From: Alnus glutinosa
Lineage: Eukaryota > Streptophyta > Magnoliopsida > Fagales > Betulaceae
Assembly: GCF_958979055.1 (NCBI RefSeq)
Contig: NC_084887.1
Coordinates: 9,822,501-9,886,500 of the forward strand
Length of the DNA stretch: 64,000 nt
Direction of reading: 5' to 3'
The notes under the pieces are model-generated. The model was not told where the DNA came from. It saw only the letters and a list, made by a program, of their open reading frames with translations, and did no database searches. Both the position numbers and the translations under genes were made by a program. Below are positions 10,881 to 22,933 of the stretch, piece after piece (the first letter of the stretch is position 1; every line of letters begins with the position of its first letter).

Positions 10881-11735
10881 TACTTCACCTAAAGACGCAT
10901 GGTTATTGTTACCTAGAGTCTTGGACTCCACCTAAAGACACATGGTTATTGTTACCTAGAGTTGTAGTTTTCATTTATTTAACAATTGCATTTTCAAAAA
11001 ACAGTTCCAAATATTTTCTTGCTCCGACATTTCTAATCCAAAACTCTCCCTATCTCATGCACACATAATCCCTGGAACTCACTCTCTCTATCTCTCTCAC
11101 TCTTAAACTCTTCCGCAACATGGTCCTAAACAACCCACGTAGTCGATTCCACTGCAGAAGCAGAAGAGTCAGACTACTCTGACTCTAAAAAATACTTATT
11201 TGAAGAAGCATATGTCAATTACGACAATAAGAAAAAAGAAAAAAGAAACTAGATATTATATTTGATATATATACACTAGATTATGACAAAATTATAACAT
11301 AAACATTGGGCATTATTTTTTTGGATTTACTAGCCGATAAACTACTACTGATTTATAACCTTATCAATCCAACAACTTACAATAAAGAACTGTGAAGGTG
11401 GACGGCTAAGACCTATCCACAATAGCAGCTTTGAAAAATTAAAAAAATAAAATAAAATAAAACAAAATTGGTGTTTAGGGAAATTTTCTTTTTTAAAAAT
11501 AAAAAAATAAAAAAAAATAAAAAAAATAAAAAAAAAATTTAAATTTTTTTTTAGTTTTTTTATTTTTAAATCAAAAAATGACACGTGGCATGGGTATCAT
11601 GGGAATATTTCACCAAAATGGGCATTTTTCAAACGTTTTGGTAGTTTGAGGGTTAGAGTCTAAATGCTGGTAGTTCAGGGAGCCAGCCGTAGAATGGCTA
11701 GTAGTTTGGGAGTCTAAATTATAATTTTTTCAAAC
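10060..11735. mobile_element. Possible degraded inverted-repeat DNA transposon, relative of the Pack-MULE at 21.5 kb
   Basis: The left edge (AAATTTACCCTCCAAACTATC) and the right edge at about 11640-11730 (TAGTAGTTTGGGAGTCTAAATT) are loosely inverted. The right part, from ACACGTGGCATGGGTATCATG at about 11582 on, clearly matches the right arm of the Pack-MULE at 22442-22520. No target-site duplication was found, so the pairing of the two edges is uncertain. Confidence 0.35.
10886..10971. repeat. 43-bp tandem duplication
   Basis: CACCTAAAGACGCATGG followed by TTATTGTTACCTAGAGT occurs twice with a 43-bp period. The second copy has one change in the first part (ACACATGG). Confidence 0.75.
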
Positions 11736-11739
11736 TTTT

Positions 11740-13864
11740 TTATTTGGGATTAAAATTCAGAGTGCTACAATACTTATGTGTGATACTTAAATCCCCTCCA
11801 TTTCGTAGTCAAATAAAAAAGTCAATAAAGACTGTCACTTTAATTCGCTAAATCTTATCTTCGAGTACTCAATTTAATCATTTTTTATCATTCTTTGTGT
11901 TAGTTTGTGATTGGTCTCATTCTGTTTAGACAAAATCACTTGTATGTAAAGATGTTATTTTACAAGGGATTCCGCTATTCAGAAGTGTTTCAGAAGATTC
12001 TGCACTGCTTGCAAATCAGAAGATTTTCGGTTCCCTGTCAGCCGTCCGGACGATCGTGCCATCCCGTCCGGATGCTCATCTGCCCACTGTTCCATCCGTC
12101 CGGACGACGTGCCATACCGTCCAGACGCCCAGATAGACCTAGCATCATTCGTTCGGACGACGTGGATTTCCGTCCGAACCCTTCACTGTATCGAGAAGCT
12201 TCTGTTCCAGCTTGCATCCGTCCGGACGTCTCAGCAGCCCATCCGGATGCCTTTCAGTATTCGACTAAGCTTCAGATTCTTTCCAAGTTCATTTATGGGA
12301 AGATTGATGCAACCGTCCGGACGAAGTGGATTCCCGTCCGGACGCACTTCTCCTTAAGGTAAGAATCGCAATTCAAATTCAGTCGTCTGTACGCCAGTCT
12401 GCCATCGTCCGGACGCGTGTGTATCTGATATGGAAATTACAGAATTAACTTCAACTTTATGGTCCAGACGCGCGCACCACAGATATGAAAATTGCGTGTT
12501 GAAGATCAACCATCCGGACGGCCATCCCCCTTGGTCTGGACACGCTAAAGCCTTATATGGAAATTACTTGCAGCGAACATGCGACTGTTCGGACGACAGT
12601 GTCTCACCGTCTAGACGCGGCTCTCAAACAAGAAAGATTTTCAGCGAAAATCTCATAAATTCTGGTCGCACAGTTGTCCGTCCGGACGGCTCAGGCTCAC
12701 CGTCCGGACGGCATCCGTACATATTACTGCAGTCGCCCATTTGAACCCTCAGCCTATAAATAGAGACCCCTGGGCATTAAGAACTGCAAGAATTCGGTAT
12801 TGAATTCCTTCAGAGCTTAGAGAGTTATTTTGTGAAGTTATCGGAGCTGACTTGTTCTCTCTCAAGCCATTGCAAGTGTGATGTTGCTGCGCTACAATTG
12901 AAGTCTATCTTAGGGGTTGGCCCTAAGGTAAAGGATTCCATTAAAGACCCCTTCAGGTAGGAGACCTGGTTGGGAGGCGTTCGTGTTGGGTTACACGTTA
13001 GAGAGAAAGGTACGACCACTGCATCAGGGGTATGTGAGTGTTACTGCTTTGTATCTAGTCTTGTCTTCTGAATAGTGGATATCCTGGGTTTGGCTACCCC
13101 GGAGTGGTTTTTCTCTTAATTGAGTTTCCACTTCGTCAACAAAATATTTGTCTCATTTAATTCCGCATTTAATATTTTGTTACACACTGTTCACACACAA
13201 TTGTTAAAATTAGAAGTCCATTATTTTTCACTTTGTACCTTGTAAAATCTCATCTCACTATGTAGATACAAGTTTTAGTAACTCATACTAAAACACTTAG
13301 GCATAAGATTAAGAATGATCAACCCTATTAAATTTATCTCAAGGGGAAATTCTTTATTCCTTTAATTTAATTAAACGAACTGGATTCCTTCTTGAAAATT
13401 TTGTTCCCACAATGCTACTTGTGATCACCCAACGCATCGAGAATTTTGACTGCAATAAGGTCTCACTCCAAAATGTATCAAAGTAACTTCCACTTCACAT
13501 GTGAGTCTGCGACTCCTCAAGATTTAGAGCAAATGTCATAAGTAGTCGTGAGTGTACATTATTTTTTACACAATGTTAAGAAAGAATAATGACTCAATTG
13601 ATCCGTTTAGTGTATTGTATCCGCACCAACACATCATCCTGAAGTCAACACTTCACATGATCAAGATATATCACCATAGTTATGTGTTATAGTCTTACCA
13701 ATGGAATGCCCAGTTCCATTAACAACCACGAACAATGATTTTTAAGTTACAAGAGTTTATGACAAAGAACTTCTATATGATAATCTCATTACTCATGCCA
13801 AAGTCATATATAGTGTAACTTAAGGACCATTACATGCATATGATAAACAATAAGTAATCAATAG
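11740..13864 (-). mobile_element. Old copia-like LTR relic, split by the solo LTR at 11898
   Basis: The sequence on both sides of the solo LTR, about 11740-11897 and 13236-13864, joins through the duplicated CTTTG target. Read on the minus strand it resembles the LTR at 20845-22837 (AATGGAACTGGGCATTCCATTGG compared with AATGGAATTGGACATTCCATTTG, each given in part). Its other side abuts the long LTR at 13865. It is an old fossil fragment. Confidence 0.5.
11898..13230 (+). mobile_element. Solo LTR (copy A) of a GTCCGGACG-rich LTR retrotransposon family
   Basis: The 1333-bp element begins TGTTAG and ends TTTTTCA, and is flanked by exact 5-bp target duplications CTTTG at 11893-11897 and 13231-13235, the signature of a solo LTR. 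A second copy lies at 25987-27282. A TATA box (CCTATAAATAGAGACCCC) is at about 12751-12768. The 750 bp upstream carry about nine exact GTCCGGAC palindromic motifs and about ten near matches, spaced roughly 30-50 bp. Open frames across this part are by-products of the repeats. The exact duplication suggests moderate age. Confidence 0.85.
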
Positions 13865-16800
13865 TATAGCGCCCCAAATTTTAAGTCATAAAATAAAATG
13901 TCTTAAATTAGAATTTAAGACTAAAGAAAATAGACAAGTCTAGAATTAATGTTTGATCCACAAGACTCGACGTTCGAACGACTTAATACTATAGAAAATA
14001 GTATTCACATCCAGCAGTTAATAAAATACGTGGCTTCATACACAATACTTTATTCCCGATAAGTTAATAAGATTACATGAATATTTATGAAAATAAATAT
14101 TCCTTAGTCTTATTATTTACAAACCATGATTTTATAAATAAAGAATAATATTATTAGACTATTAATATTACTGGTTTATTAAATAGACTGAATTGTTCAG
14201 TAAGCTAATGGCTATAATAATATTGATGAATAATATTATTGTGTATATATATTTATGGTGTTATAATATTATTGAGATAATAATATTGAAAATAAAACGA
14301 ACTAAACTTAAAACAGACTTACATTATAATCTTAATAAGTTAGATTAAATAGGTAAAGACTCGAGGTAAAAATATCTGCGGTAAAAACGTAACTAGTAAG
14401 TTTCAAAAAATATCTACAAATTAATCCAAGTTAAATTGACTAAGATAGAACTTAATTATAGGTTAATCAAAATATCTGCTGATATTTTGTATAGTCATCA
14501 TTTCATTTGATGAGTCACTCATGTGACTCATCTCTGTCATGATTGCCCTGTGACTCATCCTCACTATGGTCTCACTCACCCGCCTACATAACAGTGACCC
14601 TTTGCCCCTCTGAAACATCAAACACCCAGTTCCTCTTCTTTCTTGTTTTTCCCTTCTTCTTTCCTTTCTTTCTTCTTCTTTCTTGTTCTTCATTTCCTCT
14701 TCTCACCCGAGTACACAGAGAGAGTGAGAGATGAGATTGAGAGGGAGACAGAGAAAGAGAGACCGAGCAAGAGATCGAGAGAGAGAGAGAATATGAGATT
14801 GAGAGGGAGAGCTGGAGCTGGAGACCCGGGAAAGAACCAAAGAAGACCCGAACGAAATCCATAAACCCGAAAGCCAGAGAATGGGCAGGGACCCCAATTC
14901 CGTGATTTCCGGCGACCTGTGATAAGGATTTCGGTGGGTTCGATGGAGGGACGATTTCCTGTGAGCCCTGGAATCGACGAACCGAAAGGCTAAGAAGAGA
15001 GGATTCAACGGATCCGTGAGCTGAACCCATTAGACCCTGGAGGAGCTCCGATCATGAAACCCAGAAATCCGACAAACCCATGAGACCCGACTCTTCATGT
15101 ATCAATGCCGATGGAGCTGGAGATACAATTTCTGGCGTAATCAAGGGTGATTTCCAGTAGATTTCTCTATGTTTGAGCAGGGATCCTCTAGGTAATTTCT
15201 AGTTGCTATTCTGTTGATTTTGGGTATGGATTTCCTGTTGGCCTTGTGAAGATTCGGCCGTGTATGTTGGGGAAACCGTATGTTGATTTTTGGTTTGAGC
15301 TATGTTTTGGATTTGGGTTTCTAGTTGGTTGTGTGGTTCGGCCAACTATGTGCTGTTTTGGTTAGCCGATTTTTATGTTGATTTTAGTTGATAAATTATG
15401 GGTTGGGGGTTTTGGTTGTTAACCGGACTGTGTGTGTAACTGAGCTGTATTTTGGGATAATGGTTCTCGGACAGATCAAATTTAAAAGCCTTTATTTTCT
15501 GTTGAAGTGATCGTGTGGGCAGCGACCAAATGATGTAGGTGTAGTTTTGAAACTGATTTTCTTTTAGGTTATTGAACCATGAATTGAGTAGTAGATTTGG
15601 GTTAAAGGGTTAGTTGTTTGGTGTTTAGTCGTGTACCTCTGGCTTTTGGGTTGTTGATGATTTCGGTTGAAATCTTCTGTTTTAATTGACTAGAATTCTG
15701 TGCTTTGAAGTCATGAGTAATTGGCCATGTATTAACTGATTTAGTATTCGTTCGGTTAGGTTCTTTTGAAATTATTAAATATGATTTTTTTTATGGGTGC
15801 TAACCGAATGGAGGATTTTATACTTGTTAAATGCTGGCAGAGTTTTGATTGGATAATTTTTGGAGTTGACCTTCTCTTTGAGTTTTTATAACAATAGATT
15901 GAAAAATAATTTTGAGAAGTGATTCTATAAGTAATAGTTTTCCTGATTGATTAATGGAGAATAAATTTGGTTGGGTTGATGTTGGCCGTGTATTGTGGTT
16001 GTTTTGATAGTCTTGAGTATGTATGTGTATTATGAATTCTCTTTAACCTAGTGTGGGAGCTGGGTTAGCCAAATAAGTATATTTGAGATTATTGGGTATT
16101 TAAATAATATGTATAGACTTTTAAATTGGTTAAAGTGTTGATTTTATGGGATAAATCAAAAATGGAAGTGTGATGTTAAAATTGGTATTTTTTTTAAAAA
16201 AACTAAACTTTGGTGTTTTATGGAAATTGGTTGAATATTATTTGGATGAGTTTTATGATTTATGGAAAATATATTTATGTGTGATTAAGGATCATGTTTA
16301 AGCATGAATTTCTAAAAGTAATTATATTGACCTTTTATGTACATATTTATGTATTTATTGCAGATGATGAACTGAGATTGCACAAAAGGGTTGTAAATAT
16401 AAAATACTTACTGAGGTTAGTACTAATTTCAATAGTGTTATGTTTATGTTTTATTTTAATTGGATGCGTGTGAATGATTACTGCATACTGTGAATAATAA
16501 ACCTATTAATATTGGAAGTAACGTCTCCCAAAGGTTCAGGATGTGAATGTTGCCTGAACCGAAAACATTAATAATTAATATTGGGAGGAACGTCTCTCAA
16601 AGTACTAGGAGAGTGACGTGTAACGTACTCTGCTAGTGCGGAAATATGCTAATAAAAAGTAATGTAGGAGGAACGTCTCCGAGATAGTCGCTAATCGAGT
16701 AACAGCTCAGAACGAGTGTAGTGAAATGACTATATTGAACTATTTAACACTTTGCATACAAAATTGTCATCCCATCATTATGTTATCTCTCTCCTTAAAT

Positions 16801-18580
16801 AAAGCATAATACATTATATTGTTGAATAACAGTTAGCTCACTTATGTAAATATGGAGTTGTGGTATTAACCATTATCTCATAGATGATTGTGCAGGAACC
16901 GAGACTGATGAGTACCGGGATTATCAGGATCCTTGTGATGATTTTGATTACATAGACGAGACTACCTAGTGTCTCCCATTTTGTGGTGGGCTTACTGAAT
17001 AGTCTATCTTTTATGATAATGTTATGACTTATTTTATGCATTCCCTAAACGACTTGTGTTTTATTTCATAGTTTGTATAATGACAATAATTATGTAGAAT
17101 TTGTGCCGCATGTGGCACTTAAGTTATCACTTTTCGTGTGTATTTATTTGTAAGACAATTTAATCATTTTAATGCATCTTGAGGTATTTCAGTCAAAGCT
17201 CTAAACGTATTGTAAGGGAATTGTCCTTGGTGTTTGAAAAGAAAAAAATAAAAGATATTCATATTTTTTTTTCCGCTGCAAGATTTATTATTTCTGAAGT
17301 ATTAATGACACGTAATTATCCAGATATAATTACTTATGCCTTTTTGTAAAAAGCTGGTCGTTACAGTATGGTATCAGAGCAGTTTGCTCTGAAGACTGGT
17401 AGACTTGACCCTAGAAGTCTAGAGGTAACACAAGAGCTATAGGAAAAATAAACTTTTTCTAAACTCCTTAAAAGCTTTTGTATGAAGTTAAATAGCTGAA
17501 GAAAAAAGTAACTATCATTTACAGTTAGGATTTCTATACTTATGTGAAAGTATGCATTGTATGATTCTTATGGTTATATGTTTTCATTGCTATGCGTATT
17601 AGGTCACACATTAATATGACTTGCTATGCATTTTAGGAAAACATATTGATGTGATTTAGTATAAATTACATGCTATATAAAAAAATATGCTATGAAACTA
17701 TTTTGATTAAGAAATGATTCTGAAATAAGAAAAAAAATGTTTAAGTATGAACTTTTAACATTGGTGCAATTTACAAATAAAGCTTAGATGTGATAAAAAC
17801 ATCTTAAAAATAAAGTTTTGTGAAAATGATAATCGTATTTATATTGTATGCATATTTGAAACTCTAATGTCTGCAATTCACTGAATAAGCAGAAACTAAA
17901 CTCTTATTCTAGAATGAGAATTAATACTCATTCATGTGTTATTAAAATGTTTTCAAAGATTTTGAAAACACCTACTAATAATGTGTATGCTAAAATATGT
18001 ATGATGGTAGTAATGTACACTTGATCAAATGGTACATAGCATTACTATCGATCATGCCTTTAAATGTATGCCTTTAATTTTTGGTATAATCTCCGAGTTA
18101 TCTATAGCTTTATAACGCAAAGTATTTATTTGCCCTAGCTTTAAAGCTATTAGATAAATGTTTGAACTATCATTTGATTAGTAAAGAATTGAATAGATAT
18201 GCCTTCATTGAGATTAACAAATTTAGATGTTTTAAGTACAGAAGGATTTCACCATGATTATGATCTCAGCATGATGTGGATAAGGTTCTTAGTTATAGTA
18301 TCGGGCAGCAGCGTGCCTATGATAAACAAAAGATTTGAGGTAAGATAATAGAAAGGATCTCATGATTAGGATGATTGATATCTGATATTACTTTCGAGGT
18401 ATAATTATGAAATGATAAGTTTGGAGATATAGATTACATAATCTTGGTGCTTGATGCCTTTGTAGAGTTACGTAAGTTGGTAGATTAATCTAGCACTTTA
18501 TTGATATGCTGAGGGATGATATTTGTCCTATGTCCATGCTAAGGATAACCTTAGAATTTGAATGTGGGGACTAAATTGTT
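13865..18580 (+). mobile_element. Long-LTR Ty3/gypsy-type retrotransposon fossil: LTR, primer site and leader
   Basis: The LTR runs from TATAGCGCCCC at about 13865 to GGTCGTTACA at 17365, about 3.5 kb, the TGTAACG...GTTACA style of long-LTR Ty3 elements such as Tekay/Del. Three bases on is the primer-binding site TGGTATCAGAGCAG (17369-17382), matching initiator tRNA-Met. Inside the LTR a CT-rich then GA-rich stretch at 14630-14800 and three GGAGGAACGTCTCC-like repeats at 16520-16690 are seen. About 1.2 kb of leader-like sequence follows with no gag or pol recognised. The element is broken and incomplete in this window. Confidence 0.6.
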
Positions 18581-19830
18581 ATTTTGGCCTACTTCGAGGA
18601 TCTTTGAATTATTTTTTATTTTTTTATATCACAATAACCGATTTTTAAATTAAGCCAAACAAATGCACTGATATTGCATTTATCCTTTTTTTTTTTTTTT
18701 TTTAGTTTTAATTTTTTTTTTAATTAGTTTTTTAAAAGTTTTTAATATTGATATTTTTTATTAAATTATTTTTTGAGGGTATTTCTATCTTTAAACTAAA
18801 TTTAACGTTTAAAAGAAAATATTCCATCGGATTTAACGAGATTCCTTGACAGAAGTTGGATTTTGGTAAGTAAATGGTAGTTCGATGCGGTCAGGTGGTG
18901 AGAGTGTCAGTTCATGAGGATATATCGACAACAACTGATAGTTCATGAGGAAATAAGGTAATTATCCCATAATTTTATCATGTAAATAGTAAATTTTAAA
19001 AATAAATTAATATAAAAGTTTCATTACATACCTGAAAATTTTCAAGAAATAGAAAAATTGTAAAATATATATATATAAATGGCTTTTTACTCTATTTTAG
19101 ACATTGTCTTTTCATTGTGTACCTTAGAACCTATGAAAAAAAATAGCCAGTTATTGATTTACTCATGTTTTCTTTTTTTTTTTTCTTTTTTTCGCGATAC
19201 TCGTGGCTGAAGGCGACCACAGATCCGCTACAAAATATGAGGGAGGTCGTTGCCAAACCCACCCTCACCTACTTACTTAGGAAATCAACATTACATGGGA
19301 TGTTTGGATGCAAATAAAAAATAAATTCTACTTGTTACAATGTTCGATTTTTTTTTTTGAAATCCGAATATATAATACAACCCGCATTTAACCCAAATAC
19401 AACCCGTATTCTAACCTGAATTTACTTTGAATTTTAAGCAAGTTTCTGAATCCCAACCCAGATTTTTTATAACTCCAACCATTCTACACAACTTTCCATA
19501 CCTCCAATTATTTCCTACCATGGTTTTTCGTGAAAAAATATTCTCATACAACTATCACCCAAACATGATTTTAAATACAATTTAAATTTTATCAATTATC
19601 CAACCATCTTTTTTGCCTCGAAATTTGCACACTAAATAATAGTTGAATTCAAATTTCAAAAAATTTGAACACCCAAATGTGCCATAATACCAAAGTAACT
19701 ATACTTGGGAGAAAAGAAAAAATTGGGCAGGCCAGCAAGGGCATTTGGCCCCTCTCGACCCAACTGCTCTGCATTGACAACATGTATACCACTATAAACT
19801 TATTTGCATAATTGCGTTGGAGTTTTATAA
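18581..19830. other. AT-rich transposon debris
   Basis: No gene is seen. The stretch at about 18770-18980 has the TAACGTT..GGATTTAACG..TGGTAGTTCATGAGG style of degraded plant inverted-repeat elements. Long T runs occur at 18690 and 19170. Confidence 0.35.
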
Positions 19831-19837
19831 ATGTTTA

Positions 19838-20365
19838 TTAAAAGCTCAAGAGTCACTAGACATGATCTTAAACAAAATTAATGTTAGTCACAAAACCCAT
19901 CAAATGTTTCTAAGGTTATCATGCTTAAACAACTTTTCGCTTAAATAAATTCAAATACAACTTTCATGCTTGATTGGACATTTGGACACGACTTTTGCTA
20001 AAAAAAAAGAAAAAAGAAAAAACTCTTAAAAATTACGTAGATGACTATAATAAAAACTTAAGAGTCATGAGACTTGACCTTAACAAAAATTCAAGTTAGT
20101 CAAAATCCATCAAACATTTCCAAGGTCACCATGCGTTGAACAACTCTTCACTTAAATATATTTAAACACAACTTTCATATTCGATTAAACATAACTTTTG
20201 CCATTAATTTTTTAAAAAAAAGAAAAAACTCTTAGAAATTTCTTGATGTCTATAATAAAAACTCAAGAGTCAAGAGACATGACCTTAACCAAAACTCATG
20301 TGAGCCAAAAGCCATCAAACCTTTCCAAGGTCAGCATACTTAAACAATTATTCGCTTAAATTTTT
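19838..20365. repeat. About 208-bp tandem repeat, roughly 2.6 copies
   Basis: Copies start near 19845, 20057 and 20262 with CTYAAGAGTCA, so the spacings are 212 and 205 bp. Each copy then runs through GACCTTAA, CATCAAA, TTTCCAAGGTCA and CAACTTTCAT. The copies are well diverged. The block is not recognisable as a gene. Confidence 0.75.
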
Positions 20366-20541
20366 TTTTTAAAGGAATTTTCAATAAAAAATATTTATAA
20401 TTTCAAGATATCCAATAACTCTTGTATATAAAAGCTTAAGATGTTGTAGGTTATGGATTCATTCTGGAATTCGAAAAAATTAAGTGATCTCAAGAGAGGG
20501 AGAGGAATAATGGGTGAAAATGGTATGAAGAGATATATGGT

Positions 20542-20829
20542 ATGGTGATCATGATAATGTTGTTAGTGAATCGTTTTCTAATTCTATCTGTCCATCCATT
20601 GCCACTACGCACTCGACTTCGCTCTTTCTTTGAAATTCACTTTGCTATCCCCAAAAGGAAAAGAATTGCTAAAAATAAAGAGGAACAATTCAAAAGTTGT
20701 TATTTAGATTGTACTCTGATCTTCCTCAAGGATTGGGATTCGCATGGGGTTTACTTTGCAAAGGCGCATTTCAATCTTTGTCATGAAAAGTGCAAACAAT
20801 TATATGGCATATGGCAACTGTACTATTAG
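20542..20829 (+). CDS. Short open frame of unknown nature
   Basis: A 95-residue frame starts MVIMIMLLVNRFLILSV and is rich in basic residues in its middle (PKRKRIAKNK). I do not recognise any family. It ends 16 bp before the solo LTR at 20845. It may be a chance frame or a decayed gene piece, and it is listed only because it stands outside recognised elements. Confidence 0.15.
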   Translation: MVIMIMLLVNRFLILSVHPLPLRTRLRSFFEIHFAIPKRKRIAKNKEEQFKSCYLDCTLIFLKDWDSHGVYFAKAHFNLCHEKCKQLYGIWQLYY

Positions 20830-21933
20830 TTGCAGAGTTCATAATGTTGGGATTTAAATCCTAAATTTCAATGTACTATTTACATATAAGTTTGTTATGA
20901 ATAAAGCATATGATATTTTACATGCTTAATAAAGATTATATATATTTTGCATGTGAAGGGCCTTTGGATTACATCGAATATGGTCTATGGTGTAAGTAAT
21001 GGGGTTATCACACAAGGTCTTAGTACATAATCCTTGTAATATTAAATTTTGTATAGTTCGCAGTCGGTAATGGAATTGGACATTCCATTTGTGAAAACTA
21101 TTACATATTGAATCTTTGTGATTTATCTTGATTATGCGAAGTTAGAGGCTTCGGATTGATGTACCTAGTGGAAGTTCTAGTTCAATTATAACTTCTACTA
21201 CAGTTTGTCCCACATTGCTTATATCACACACTCTCCTAGTATTCAGAACTTAAAAATAAATATGCATGTAGCTCTTGTAAAATAAGTGACTGCAATAGTT
21301 CTTTAGATTTTACTAAGAACTAATATTTTTGAGTTAACACTCGATAATAAGTTTAAGTTTTGAAGAGCAAGTTGAGAGCCCACACTCTTGGTTATCATTA
21401 GTCATTGATGAGAAGATCACACGTTCTTTGTTGAGGAGCAATGAGCAAAGTTTTGTCCAAAAAGCCAATGAGTGGTCGTGATCTTCAAGTAAGTGTTTTT
21501 GCTTTGTAGTTTAATTTTAGGGTTAAATACAATTTAGCCCCCCAAACTATCACCATTTCTCCGGATGGCCCCCCAAACTACCAAGGCTTGTACTCTGGCC
21601 CCCCCCAAACTACTACTTGCTTATTTTTTGGCCCCATCCGTCAGTTTGTGCCGTCTAAGTGGACGAAAACTGAGTCACGTATACAACATGTGACTCTTTT
21701 AGCCCAAAATACAATTTAGCCCCCAAACTACCACCCTTTTTCTGGATGGCCCCCCAAACTACCAAGGCTTGCACTATGGCCCCCCCAATTACCAAAACTT
21801 TTGAAAAATGCATCTTTTGGCGAAATATCCCCATAATACCCTTGACACGTGTCATTTTTCAATTAAAAAAAATAATAATAAAAAATTCAAAATAAATAAA
21901 CTAAAATTTAATTTCTTATTCCTTATTTTTATT

Positions 21934-21935
<2 letters not shown>

Positions 21936-21984
<49 letters not shown>
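21936..21984. repeat. TA dinucleotide microsatellite
   Basis: About 24 TA units in a row are followed by a T run and an A run. The tract lies in the left part of the Pack-MULE. Confidence 0.9.
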
Positions 21985-21987
<3 letters not shown>

Positions 21988-22044
21988 TTTAAAAAAAAAA
22001 AAGATGGTGTTTAGGGTGGCATTATTTCCTAGGTGTTTAGGGGT

Positions 22045-22391
22045 GACGTTATTTCCCAACCGCGGCCCGATCCTCTTGACACCCCTCTGGTCACCGTCTG
22101 TTTGCAATGCCGTGATGACCGATTTTATAGCCCAGCTCGGTGAGTTTCAATTCACAATCATCAACTCGCTAATCTCAGCCGAGCTCAAGCTCGCCCCGCT
22201 CTAGAAAATATACTCCACTTGAGAGAAAAACTTGTGATCTTTGAGCCTTACGTAGCTATTGACCAATGTTTTGAATGCCAAAAAATCACAAAGAGGAAAA
22301 TGGATATGAACATTGATGAACAAGCTCACGACCGTTGATTTCTCCGTCAAAAACCGATCGAGGTCTTCCACAACGATGATAGACTTTGTTT
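22045..22391 (-). pseudogene. Captured fragment of a BCS1-like plant AAA-ATPase gene
   Basis: One minus-strand frame reads, in order, KSIIVVEDLDRFL (the Walker B region), STVVSL, then VHIHFPLCDF, then KDHKFFSQVE, SGASLSSAEISELMIVN, NSPSWAIKSVITALQTDGD and RGVKRIGPRLG. This order matches plant AAA-ATPases of the At2g46620/At3g28580 group, whose normal text between STAVSL and VHIHFPLCDF is about 40 residues longer, so an internal segment is missing. Two in-frame stops occur, one before SGASL and one after MIVN. It is not a working gene. Such proteins are BCS1-type membrane-anchored ATPases; this copy is a passenger inside the Pack-MULE arms and was probably taken from a paralogue elsewhere in the genome. 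Confidence 0.8.
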
Positions 22392-22933
22392 TTTTTTTTT
22401 TTTTTTTAAATTTTTTGGTTGTTTTAATTTTTAATTGAAAAATGACACGTGGTAGGGGTATTATGGGGATATTTTGCCAAAAATAGCATTTTTCAAAGGT
22501 TTTGGTAGTTTGTGGGACCATCCGGAGAAAGAGTGGTAGTTTGGGGGGCTAAATTGTATTTTTCTCGGGCTTTTGGGCTAAAAGAGTTACGTGTCGTGCA
22601 TGTGACTCAGTTTCTGTCCACTTAGACGGCACAAACTGACGGACGGGGCCAAAAAATAAGCAAGTAGTAGTTTGGGGGGCCATCCAGATAAACTGTGGTA
22701 GTTTGGGGGGCTTAATTGTATTTAACCCTAATTTTAAAATAGTATTGTTCTTCACCTGTTTTTCATAAAGTTCAGTTTTGGCTTGGAATTTTTATTTTCT
22801 GCTGCACAAACATATTTTTCCAAACCAATTCCCAACACATAAACACCAATATTGGATTTGGTATAGATTCTTGGGATCCCATAATATTTTCCTAATATAG
22901 CCCATAATCATAAAATTGCATATTATTGCAATC

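Larger units (their letters stand above)
21520..22728 (-). mobile_element. Pack-MULE-like transposon with captured AAA-ATPase gene fragment
   Basis: This 1209-bp element has inverted ends GGGTTAAATACAATTTAGCC and GGCTTAATTGTATTTAACCC (each 20 bases), extending as inverted arms of roughly 300 bp that contain repeats of ..CCCCCCAAACTACC... It is flanked by an exact 8-bp duplication TAATTTTA at 21512-21519 and 22729-22736. It encodes no transposase. Its centre holds a captured host-gene piece on the minus strand (see the entry at 22045). Long inverted arms plus an 8- to 9-bp duplication point to the Mutator-like superfamily; hAT is the main alternative. A TA microsatellite lies at about 21936-21984. 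Confidence 0.8.
20845..22837 (+). mobile_element. Solo LTR of a copia-like retrotransposon, interrupted by a Pack-MULE
   Basis: The LTR begins TGTTGGGA and ends TCCCAACA, and is bordered by exact 5-bp target duplications CATAA at 20840-20844 and 22838-22842. Without the inserted Pack-MULE (21520-22728 with its 8-bp duplication) the LTR is about 776 bp. It belongs to the same family style as the relic at 13236-13864. It is a fossil, and older than the Pack-MULE inside it. Confidence 0.85.

Noticed and set aside
14584-15030. A 148-codon minus-strand frame with Ser/Leu repeats
   Set aside because: It is produced by CT/GA-rich simple sequence within the long LTR and shows no domain.
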